Shown here: one piece after another, positions 50,195-60,042 of the stretch
Numbering within the stretch: the stretch's first letter is position 1
How the letters are laid out: each line of letters opens with the position of its first letter
Source of the DNA: Mesostigma viride
Lineage: Eukaryota > Streptophyta > Mesostigmatophyceae > Mesostigmatales > Mesostigmataceae
Length of the DNA stretch: 64,000 nucleotides
Direction: 5' to 3'
Assembly (NCBI GenBank): GCA_009746045.1
Contig: RPFO01000080.1
Span: forward strand, 8,160,207-8,224,206
Translations under genes and position numbers: made by a program
The notes under the pieces: model-generated
What the model was told of the DNA's origin: nothing
Databases searched by the model: none
What the model saw: only the letters and a program-made list of their open reading frames with translations

Positions 50195-50760
50195 TGCTAG
50201 CCCGGGCAAAAGTTAGCTTTAAAACCTCGTTTTTCAGGTGGTTTTGGCGATCCGTGATGATCAGGTAGACACATCCGATAGACTAGCTGGCACCAAGCCC
50301 GCCCAGCCCGGGCCGGCGTTTTGTCCTCACCTGGCGTGGCAGCCCCAGGCCGTGCGCGGCCGGGCCGCCATCCGTGGACTTTCCGTGATAGGCTAGGCAT
50401 GGACATGTCACTACCCTAGACGGGACGGGCTCATGCACACCTGGGCGCGCGCAGCCTCCTGGTAATTGTCTGTAGTACGTATGGATCGAGGCAGATGGTT
50501 CGCAAGGATAGATGGCATGCAAGTAGTGATGAAGGAGACCACCGCCAAGTCTGTGGGGGCTCCGCGCATGTGACTCAGTTTGGCATTCATAGCGATTCGG
50601 GCCGTGGTGCCCACAACCCTGTATTAACTAGGAACTAGATAGCTAGCATCATCCATTAATTCCAGCCCATGTTCAGTTCCCCTCTCACTGAGCACTTATA
50701 TGCTTACGTGAGTTCGACGTGACGCAGTCATGAGTCACATGTACATAACTTTCTGGCCTG
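50195..50760 (+). mobile_element. Degraded second LINE 3' fragment
   Basis: Parallels 49383-49790 but with many small insertions and deletions that break the frame (for example ATGGACATGTCACTACCCTA against ATGGACATGTGCTACACTAG). It lacks a clean (TTAA)n end, so it is older than its neighbour. Confidence 0.65.
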
Positions 50761-51264
50761 CGCTGGTTGTCTCCTTGATAACTAATGATAACTAATTATT
50801 TAATTAATTTATATAATTGATCCATCCTTCCATGTCCGCAACTTTGCAGAGAGATGCTGGAATACACATGGTGGTGCAGGTGCACCTCAGTTGTGCCGGT
50901 ACGGCCCCCGAGTAGGTGGCAGTTTACACCCAGCACCTGCAGGTCAGTTGTCGCCTAGCTAGCATGTATTATTAAAAACTATATTCTGATTTTCTGATTT
51001 GGCACGCCGCAAAGGTGAAAACCATTTGCGTTCAGTGCCGGTCCGCGGAAAACGCGGAAAAACGCGATCTGCAAATGAATCCAGGCCGGAATCAACTGGG
51101 GACCTCTCGCACCAATTTTGCTGACTATAGGACGGACGTCTCCGGATCCTAGGGCATCGCCAACTGACACCCTAGAAGTTTTCAGCCCATGTGTTAAATA
51201 TATCCTCCCTGGAACAGAGGTATTAAATTAAATGAAATATTTAATTATAACATGACTCCGTGGG

Positions 51265-51870
51265 GAGATTAATTAATTAATTAATTAATAGACACGTGAC
51301 TGCGTCACGTGAGCATAAGTCCTCAGTGGGAGGGGAACATGGGATGGAATGGATGGTATAAGCTATCTAGGTCCTAGTTACAGGGGTGTGGGCACCGCGG
51401 CCTGAATCGCTATGAATGCCATACTTGGTCACACGCGGAGCCCCCACAGGCTTGGGGGTGGTCTCCTTCATCACTACTTGCCATCTATCCTTGCGCACCA
51501 TCTGCCTCCATATTACAGACAAACCAGGAGGCTGCCCGGGGGTGAGCCCGTCACGTCTAGTGTAGCACATGTCCATGCCGAGTCTATCACGAAAAGTCCA
51601 CGGGTGGCGGCCCTAGTGCCGCGCGCGGCCGGGGGCACGCCAGGTGAGGACATATCGCCCAGGCTGGGCGGGCTTGGTGCCAGCTAGTCTATCTGATGTA
51701 TCTACCTGATCTGTGCGGGCCAGGTGCCCGGCTAGGCCCAGGCGCCTGTGCCTAATAATGTGGGAAACATAGGGCAAATCAGCGTACAAATCCTCATTAC
51801 TAATGTGCAAACCAAAGGGGATGTTAAGGGCCTGGCGCAGCATCTTGGGTGGGGAGATCATGTAGCACAT
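51265..51870 (-). mobile_element. LINE 3' fragment with reverse-transcriptase C-terminal region
   Basis: Minus strand: 51870-51613 encodes MLRQALNIPF...NEDLYADLP...IIRHRRLGLAGHLAR, the conserved region after the polymerase domain of many LINE reverse transcriptases. A frame change follows, then the common C-terminal end (51576-51367), then untranslated sequence and (TTAA)n at 51269-51289. The frameshift and missing 5' part make it inactive. Confidence 0.8.
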
Positions 51871-51879
51871 ATTCCCTTG

Positions 51880-52870
51880 CTTAGTGATGGATACAACTAA
51901 GCTAACTCTAAGCTAATCTAGAAAATCCTAACTACTCTACTCAGCAAAGCGCCACTTCCTCCTGGGGGGCGGGGCTTGCCCACAGAGGCTGGTGTGTGGG
52001 CCTGGACAATGGTCTGCCACATCTTCTTGTTCTGCATAGTAGTCCAAGCAAGAGAGAGGGAGGAAATACAGTGCTCAAACTTAGCTGGGACCACTAGGTC
52101 GGCCAGCAACTGCTGTGTATAGTTCATGGCGACACCGCCGACGATGTCATTCGCATCAGTGGACATTCGCATCGGCCTGGCCTGGGCCACGCTTCGTTTG
52201 CTCAAACCCTGCTGGCACTCGAAGGACCTGGGCGAGGACTGCAAGCGAGCGCTCCTCAAGGTCCTGGTCCTCACGGTGCTCACCTATGGTGCCGAGGCGC
52301 ATGGACGAGCGCTCACGGACACGCTGGCCACCCTGCTGGACGGCACGGTTACCAGGATGCTTCGACAGGTCCTGAAGATCAGGCAGCGTAGGATAGCATT
52401 CGTAGGATGTCCATCTTGCTCGCACAAGTCAGGTAGACACTGACCTCGGTCTGGCCGCCCCCCCAGCGGCTTGGCCAGCCAGGGCGGCATCTTCTGACCT
52501 GGCCTGGCCCCAAGGACATTCCTAGAAAGATGGGTAAAACTGCCAGGAACTATACACAGCAGTTGCTGGCCGACCTAGTGGTCCCAGCTAAGTTTGAACA
52601 CCGCATTTCCTCCCTCTCTCTTGCTTGGACTGCTATGCAGAACAAGAAGAGGTGGCAGACCATTGTCCAGGCTCACACGCCAGCCCCTGTGGGCTAGCCC
52701 CCCACGGCCCCCCAGCTAGGAGGAAGGGGCGCTTTGCTGAGTAGAGAAGTAGGATTTTCTAGATTATCTTAGTTAGGTTTCGTGGCTTCGCCCACCTCCA
52801 CCCATCCAACAAGGGAATATGTGCTACATAGATTAAATCTCCCCATGGAGTCATGTTATAATTCATTTCA
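51880..52870. mobile_element. Inverted pair of LINE C-terminal fragments
   Basis: Sequence 51890-52127 is repeated in reverse complement at about 52530-52860 (shared stretches include CAGTTGCTGGCCGACCTAGT). Between them, plus strand 52126-52400 encodes LVLTVLTYGAEAH and LDGTVTRMLRQVL, the segment that normally precedes the LRQALNIP region found at 51613-51870 on the other strand. The parts of one LINE ORF are thus arranged head to head, so this is rearranged debris. Confidence 0.7.
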
Positions 52871-53460
52871 ATTTGAATTTTAATACTTCATGGCAGGCTT
52901 ACCTACCTTTCTGGGAATGTCCTTGGGGCCAGGCCAGGTCAGGATATGCCGCACGGAGGTATGTTCTTATCAATTAGTTAACTAACTATACCAAATCGTC
53001 CTCCCCACGGAGGTATGTTCTTAAGTCAATTATGCCAAATTGTCCATCTATAACAACATCAGTGTCGTCAGATTTCAAGCACGACAAAGATCCTATCTGA
53101 AAAGTTAGCAATCAACATTAATTTACACGTAGACCTCGTGACGTGAGCATAAGTCCTCAGTGGGGTGAAGATGGGGTGGATGGATGGAGGTAATGGGCTT
53201 CTTACAGTGATCAACATGATAGTAATCAATGTATCAACGAGACAACCAGCGCAGGTTTGAAATATGGAGAATCCGGACCGTGGTAGCTCGAGCCTGCTGT
53301 TACCTGATCCACGTTTGTCAAGTCGTTCGATATCCGGCATGGCCAAAATAAATCAAAACCATGCGACTGTCACGAGAGCATGAACGTAGCCATGCACTTG
53401 CCCATAGCCTAACCAGTAGCCAACAGACATCAGCCAGCCTAGCTATTTGCCTCGCCTAGC
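52871..53460. other. LINE-derived remnants, no gene
   Basis: Includes GTGACGTGAGCATAAGTCCT (53138 onward) and ACAACCAGCGCAGGTTTGAAATATGGAGA-like sequence, both seen in the palindrome arms (about 8935 and 9265-9300) and around 50750. Nothing here suggests a functional gene. Confidence 0.55.
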
Positions 53461-53729
53461 ACTACTTGTTTGCTGACGTCTCCATTGCAATGCAATGCTC
53501 ACACCGGACATATTGCACCCACATGGGGGATGCACGGGATCGTTGAGTTAGACGGGTCCGATTGAGCACCCTGTGGCATGCCCGTGGCGTGAGGGAAGGG
53601 GGGGCTCTCTGCCCCCCTACCCGTTGTGCACTTGGTGCTCCGTGACTCCCTAACGTGAGCACGTGTTTACTTCAAGTAGAGCTTGAGTGAGAGCTTGGGT
53701 GGGATATTCTCCCACCCGCGTTTGTCAAG

Positions 53730-55556
53730 CTAAGCTGCCATATCATAGGGGATCGAGCCAATGCTTGTGAACACCTCCTGCAATGTGCTGCCGGTGTTGC
53801 TAAGGATGCACTTCATGCCCTTGGCGGTGACCCGGCAGTGGCGAATACTCAAGTGTCGAAGGGCCTTGCAGCCTGACACCACAGTCTTGACACTGTCATC
53901 AGTCATGCCAGTGCAATGGTCTGCCTGCAAAGAAATCAAACTAGGGCACCTGGTCACCATATCTGCGATTTCCTTGGGTTTGAATCCGGAGCACCACTCC
54001 ATCTTTAGCTCGTTGATGGCCAGGGCGGCAGGCTGCCGCATGCCATCGACCACAAAAGCAGCTCCTGTGATCTTGGCACACCTAGTGATGTTCAACGTAC
54101 GCAGGTTGGGGCACCCTTGCAGCACCGCCGCCAGTGCGGTGTCATCCAGCCCGCAGTTATGCGTGTAAGCACTCCATAAGCCCTTGCCAATGTTCAACTC
54201 TGTGACTTTGGAGCACTTCGAGCCCAACGCAATCACTGTTCTCGTGTCAGCCCGCGTATTTTCCAAATTTACCACCTCCAGATCTGTCAATGCCGCCACC
54301 ATCTGGGATAGCCCCTCGTCCGTGATCATCCTGCAATCTTCCAACCTGAGACTTGTGAGCAAGGGGCAGTGCAGAGCCAGCGCCTTAATGCCAGCGTCCG
54401 TGACGGCCCACCTCCGCACACTGAAGTGCTTGAGCCCCGGCGAGTTCTCGGCAAGGGCGATCATGCATGCATCCGTGCCCAAAATGGTCGCCACATCGAT
54501 GTCAACATGGGTTAGCTTATGGCAGTTCCTAGCCAGGGACGCCACACCATGGTCAGTGATAGATATTCCCCCCAAACGATGTGCCGACATCAGCACCAGC
54601 TCCCTTAATTCCCGGCATCCGTCACCCAGGTCCACAAACGCCGCATCAGTTATGTGGTAGGCGTCGTTCAGACACAGCCACGTCACCGATTTGCCGTATC
54701 GCAGCGCCACACGCATCGCACCATCACTCTCGCCGCTCACCGAGACGAGGAATACCTCGAGGATGGGGCAGCTCAGCGCCACCGCAGTAATGCCGGCTGC
54801 CGTCACGTTCGGGCAGCTGTTGACGTCCAAGTGCACCATCCCCGGGCAGAGCTGCGAGATGGCCAGCATGCCGCGGTCCCCCACGCCTGTCCTCGCCGCC
54901 TCCAGATGGTTCAACCGCTCGCAGACGGAGATGGCCACGATAATGCCAGCATCGGTCACCTTGCGGCACCCGGACACGCCTAGCTGCTGCAGCAGGGGGC
55001 AGCTATTTGCCACCGCTATAATGCCGGCGTCGGTCACCCCTGAGGTATCGGGGACGTCCAGCTGGAGCAGCGCCCGGCAGGCCAGCGGTCCAGCGCGCAT
55101 TCTTTGCAAGGACTCGGCCATCTCATCGTCGGGGTTGCCACAACGTGCCTCGCGGAAGAAGAGGCGTTGCAGTTGGTGGCAGTGGGCCGCGGCCGCGTGC
55201 AGTACTTCATCCCCCGAGAGTCCCCGCATCCATTTCGACTCAATGGCCAGCGACTCGAGATTTGGGCACTTGGACAGCAGCCAGGGGAGTGCTCGCCCGC
55301 ACCTCGCGCTGACCTCGGGCGCGTTGTCATCATTCGAATCGCCGATGCAAGTGTGGGCGTCGATGGTCGTTTGGACGGCCAGCGAGGCATCCACGACAGA
55401 TCGGAAGGAGGGGCTCACAGCGCGCAGCCGAGTCCGATGGAGCAGGGGGATGGAGAGAAAGATGTTGGTGCCCACGAATGGCATGGAGGCCACCTGCTCC
55501 AGGGTGGTCCCTGCCGTCAATGCGCGTGACTTGGCTTGTGAGTGGGTGTCTGGCAT
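53730..55556 (-). CDS. Intronless LRR_CC (AMN1/FBXL-type) leucine-rich repeat protein
   Basis: 608 codons from ATG to TAA on the minus strand with no interruption. From about residue 162 to the end it consists of cysteine-containing leucine-rich repeats of about 26 residues, with the signature C..L..L...GC..VTDAGI (for example residues 185-204). These build the solenoid of FBXL-type F-box proteins, which recruit substrates to SCF ubiquitin ligases, and of AMN1-like proteins. Residues 22-60 (MPF...L.RTRLRAVSPSFRSVVD) resemble a weak F-box, but I cannot confirm it. Neighbours are a LINE graveyard downstream and a 19-bp GC-rich array starting about 230 bases upstream of the start codon. Family is clear; substrate and role are unknown. 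Confidence 0.88.
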   Translation of the reverse strand: MPDTHSQAKSRALTAGTTLEQVASMPFVGTNIFLSIPLLHRTRLRAVSPSFRSVVDASLAVQTTIDAHTCIGDSNDDNAPEVSARCGRALPWLLSKCPNLESLAIESKWMRGLSGDEVLHAAAAHCHQLQRLFFREARCGNPDDEMAESLQRMRAGPLACRALLQLDVPDTSGVTDAGIIAVANSCPLLQQLGVSGCRKVTDAGIIVAISVCERLNHLEAARTGVGDRGMLAISQLCPGMVHLDVNSCPNVTAAGITAVALSCPILEVFLVSVSGESDGAMRVALRYGKSVTWLCLNDAYHITDAAFVDLGDGCRELRELVLMSAHRLGGISITDHGVASLARNCHKLTHVDIDVATILGTDACMIALAENSPGLKHFSVRRWAVTDAGIKALALHCPLLTSLRLEDCRMITDEGLSQMVAALTDLEVVNLENTRADTRTVIALGSKCSKVTELNIGKGLWSAYTHNCGLDDTALAAVLQGCPNLRTLNITRCAKITGAAFVVDGMRQPAALAINELKMEWCSGFKPKEIADMVTRCPSLISLQADHCTGMTDDSVKTVVSGCKALRHLSIRHCRVTAKGMKCILSNTGSTLQEVFTSIGSIPYDMAA

Positions 55557-55784
55557 GTTGCAATCCTGAATTTAAACACCGGTGCGCTGGCTGGCGTTGA
55601 TGGTGACGTAGTCGATGGCGTCCTGTGGGTGTTTGCAGATAGGACGTCCGAGTGTGCAGGTAGAATAATGTTTCGGATCAGTTCGGGTGGGCCCGAATGG
55701 CGCACGTGATGAGTGTGGCGGATGAAAGCAGTAGTATTATTACGCACTCACGCAGCAAGTGAGATCTTATCAACCCTCGAGCAA

Positions 55785-56645
55785 ACCGCAGCCGCTGGCT
55801 CAGACCACAGCTGCTGGCTCAGACCGCAGCTGCTGGCTCAGACCGCAGCCGCGGGCTCAAACCGCAGCTGCGGGCTCAGACCGCAGCCGCGGGCTCAGAC
55901 CGCAGCTGCTGGCTCAGACCGCAGCCGCGGGCTCAGACGGCAGCCGCGGGCTCAGACCGCAGCCGCGGGCTCAGACCGCAGCTGCTGGCTCAGACCGCAG
56001 CCGCGGGCTCAGACCGCAGCTGCTGGCTCAGACCGCAGCCGCTGGCTCAGACCGCAGCCGCGGGCTCAGACCGCAGCCGCGGGCTCAGACGGCAGCTGCT
56101 GGCTCAGACCGCAGCTGCTGGCTCAGACCGCAGCCGCGGGCTCAGACCGCAGCCGCGGGCTCAGACCGCACCTGCGGGCTCAGACCGCAGCTGCTGGCTC
56201 AGACCGCAGCCGCGGGCTCAGACGGCAGCCGCTGGCTAAGACCGCAGCCGCTGGCTCAGACCGCTGGTGCTGGCTAAGACCGCAGCCGCGGGCTCAGACC
56301 GCAGCCGCGGGCTCAGACGGCAGCTGCTGGATCAGATGGCAGCTGCTGGATCAGACCGCAGCCGCAGGCTCAGATGGCAGCTGCTGGCTCAGACCGCAGC
56401 CGCTGGCTCAGACCGCAGCCGCGGGCTCAGACGGCAGCTGCGGGCTCAGACCGCAGCCGCGGGCTCAGACCGCAGCCGCGGGCTCAGACCGCAGCCGCGG
56501 GCTCAGACCGCAGCTGTTGGCTCAGACCGCAGCCGCGGGCTCAGACGGCAGCCGCGGGCTCAGACGGCAGCCGCGGGCTCAGACCGCAGCCGCGGGCTCA
56601 GACCGCAGCCGCGGGCTCAGACCGCAGCCGCGGGCTCAGACCGCG
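55785..56645. repeat. 19-bp GC-rich minisatellite, about 45 units
   Basis: Units GGGCTCAGACCGCAGCCGC with variants giving SacII-like CCGCGG or PvuII-like CAGCTG. The period is not a multiple of three, yet no stop arises in any plus-strand frame, so three overlapping frames stay open, up to 320 codons. It lies upstream of the LRR gene and could cover part of its promoter. No evidence of translation. Confidence 0.92.
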
Positions 56646-56655
56646 CGCGTTAGAT

Positions 56656-59600
56656 ACGCGCGGATATTGTTGTAATCTTGCGAAGCTCTTCTGCATATCT
56701 TTCGCTGTGCATGCACGGAAGTCCTTTGTGACAAGTTATGGCTACGTCGCCATCACGCCTTAACTAGCTTTCACAAAAAATCAACTGCATGTACAAGCAC
56801 GTACGCGGCGCGTCGGCCGAAAAGTGAAGCCAGTAGAGGGTGCCAGACTGCCAGTTCAACGTACATCATAACTTGCAATGACGACCTCTAGTCTTGCCTC
56901 CTTTCTTCATGAATGGCAAGAAACAAATCACACTGTCATCAGAATACCCGCATGCAGCTACACGAACGAACCTGAACTGACGTGTTTCGCAGCTTGGTGC
57001 AGGTTGACAGCTGGTCGAGGTACGCGTCGCCGACAGCACGTATTCGGCCACGGCTACGGCGTTGTTCTGGACCGGCCGGATCGGATTGCTGGAAAGGTTA
57101 GTGCGACATTACCAGTAATAATGCAGGACTACGCGCCAGCTGCGTAGACGCAATTCGGTAGAACTTCAACTGTGTTCCGTAGCCGTCGAGCCATCAGGAT
57201 GAAGCCAAATGAGCCAATGTGATGCCGATTGGCGGATCACAGCATGACTGGAATAATCTCCGATTATCTGCTTATGTCTGAGCTCATGATGGCCGGCAGG
57301 CTAAGGGCAAATTAAAGGATGCTGCAGCTGGCGAGGGCTCCACTTCTTACGGGTTTGGCAGATATTTGTAGAGGCTGCACCAGGCGTATAGCTGCCGTAG
57401 CTGTTGTAGTGGAATAGCGTGCTGAATATTACGAAATTGCTAATTCCGAAGTCACGGCGTCCTCGACTCCTCGTGCATCATGTTATTACGATCAAGCGTT
57501 GTTGCAGGACTGCAACAGCCCGTAAATGGTCTTGCTGCCGATTTTCCGCCAAAAATCGAGTTCCAGCCGATGCATCGGCCCCTTCTCGGGGGACCAGATG
57601 CCGCGAAATCTATTGAGAATTAGGAAAAGTTTAGCTGAGAAGATCGAAAGTTTATAAAATTCTTCACAGCATGGTACTAGGGTTTGCATACTTTTGACAA
57701 AGTTATAGAGGTGTTCTGGCCGGTCAAAGTACAAGGGGTCAGGGTACTTTTTCACGTACAACGTGCATTCCGGAAAACGACGACCTGGCCATGGCGGCTT
57801 GCGCCCACGCATGGCATTTACGTTTGCGTTCGAATTTTCTGTCCAAACTTAGGATATTGATTTTAAACGTCCTAAAGATCATACAGGCCAATTTTTGGTT
57901 CGCGGGAATGCCATTTGATAGGTGTCGGCAGCGTTCTTGCTGGAAAAAACTGCGATCAGGCCGGACGATAGAAACGTTGACAGCAATACCTTTCCGGCGT
58001 ATTTTAAAGGATATATCGGTTTCTTTTTACTTTTTATGATACATAGTAGTCGTAAACGTGCAAGGGTGGCCAGAAATCGCCGAATCCAGCGACCATGCTG
58101 CACAGCTTTGGTGTGCCGAAATGCGCCATTTTGCGGCCACCGCCTGGGCCAAGGTAACGCCATCCATGCCTGGTAAAGCTTAAGCATCGTTTTCCTATCG
58201 ATGTTTGACATTTATATATACGTTCTAGCTTGTGTAGCACATTCTTTTTGCACTATTCATGCTCTTTCTTGACCCTGGCCTGGCCCCTTTCTAAAACACC
58301 ATTCTTAGATGCTTCCCTCAGTCAGTTGACCTGCCACAGGGTGATGGTGATAAGTTTTAGAGGCTGTATGGGTTTGAATACCTCCATATATGTTTGTTAT
58401 ACATTTCCCATACACATATTGCATGAGTGTGAGGCAGTTGGCTGGTCTCTGTGGCATCATCAAGCACGTAACTGGTGAGTAAAAGCTTCCCATTGACAGC
58501 ATGTGCCACCAGGTGTGCTGGCCATCACCTGGCAAGCTATAGCAGCTTAGGCCTAGTTTATCCTTGCTAGGGCAGGCTGAAATAGGCTCAACACCACTAG
58601 TTTGTTGGTGGCTGCCTCCTAGAATGCATGCCTTGCGTAGGGTGTCCGTACCACGTTACCTACGTGCATGGACAAGGTGGCACCTGCACATAGGTGCCAT
58701 GTAAGGGCAGTGTGATGATGCAGTTATGTTTCCCCATCATTGTGGAAGGGAAATGTATTGTTTGGCATGGTTGGTGGCCATATTAGGAGGTCGTATGCCC
58801 ACCCCTACTCCCTTGGTTGCTTTTTACCAACGGTACCCCTATGGGCTGTACTGGGTGTAACTGCTGGTATACCCACCCAAATGATGACCCCAATGGCTCA
58901 AACTGTTTAGCAACTAATTGTTTATCATCCCTGAAGTGGTAGGTGCCTAGGTCTTATAACATAATTCAAAATGCACATTCTACCAAAAATGAAAACGCGC
59001 GTCTTGACCCCCCTGACTTTGACGGCAGTTAAACATGGCCTACCCTGCATATATGTGAGGTTGTGATATACCAACCCGAAGGGCAACTCATGGACATGCT
59101 TGGCCCCCAAGGACAGCCATTGGATATGGGTAGGTTGGATGGCATCTGGTTTGCAAAATTGTGAAGATCCAGCCGATTTATCGGCAGGATCTCAGACCAT
59201 TTAGGGGTTAACTCGTACTTAATATACGGTCCTATTTTACTGTATTTTGCATCTTCTATATGTAAGACGTGTCCATGTCACTGATGTCAGTGCATTGGCA
59301 GCCGACCACAAGCCACGAAGGGTCATGGCCAAGATAGTGCGCCAGTCAGCCGTCAGGGGTCATTCGGCAGGATATGCATGCCGCAGGACCACAATCATGC
59401 CTACTGTAAGGATCAGTCAGTGGGATACAACAGCTGACTGACTGACTGTAAGACAACAACAACGGCGGCGTGGGACACAACAACAACAACAACTGTAAGG
59501 AACTAACGATCGGCTTGACGTCAGGGGGGCGACCGGCGATGGCAGGAACGCGGGCGCCCCGCGCAGCACCGCGCCACCTTCAATTATACAACCTAGACTG

Positions 59601-60042
59601 CTGCTGACCGGGCGGCGGGCCGGCGGGCGGCGGCAGAGCCAAAGGTCTGCTCGTATTATGGGGTCACTACCAAATCCACCTGGCAGGCTGGCACTCAAGT
59701 ATGTAACACGTGGCAGTAAAACGGACGCAGCCACAGCACTAGGTAATTGGCCATGGCGACCAACGACGCCGCTGCAGGCAAACAGGGGGCCTTCACGGGA
59801 ACTATCGGCGCGGAGCCTGTAAACGAAGAATTGTGAAGACATTGGCGAAGAACTGGATTCCTGGCTCTGCACGCCATTGCGTCGTAGAGCTCATGAAACA
59901 TGCTGGAAAGGGGCAGCGCACCATAGAATAGACGGCGTACTCATTGCAAACGAGAGAAGACGTCGCGCGTTCATTGTAGATACTTCTGCTTACTCAATTA
60001 TTCCAGCGGAAAAAGGGCTTCAGATCCAGTTATCATAACATC
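56656..60042. other. Gene-poor region, no supported gene
   Basis: Unique sequence with only short open frames (longest credible about 110-150 codons, none with recognisable domains or splice sites). It includes short CAA-rich runs at 59450-59490. The last few hundred bases should contain the promoter of the WD40 gene that starts at 60043. Confidence 0.5.

Noticed and set aside
56878-57147. 89-codon ORF downstream of the 19-bp array
   Set aside because: Open from ATG but without recognisable motifs or neighbouring exons; length is within chance expectation.
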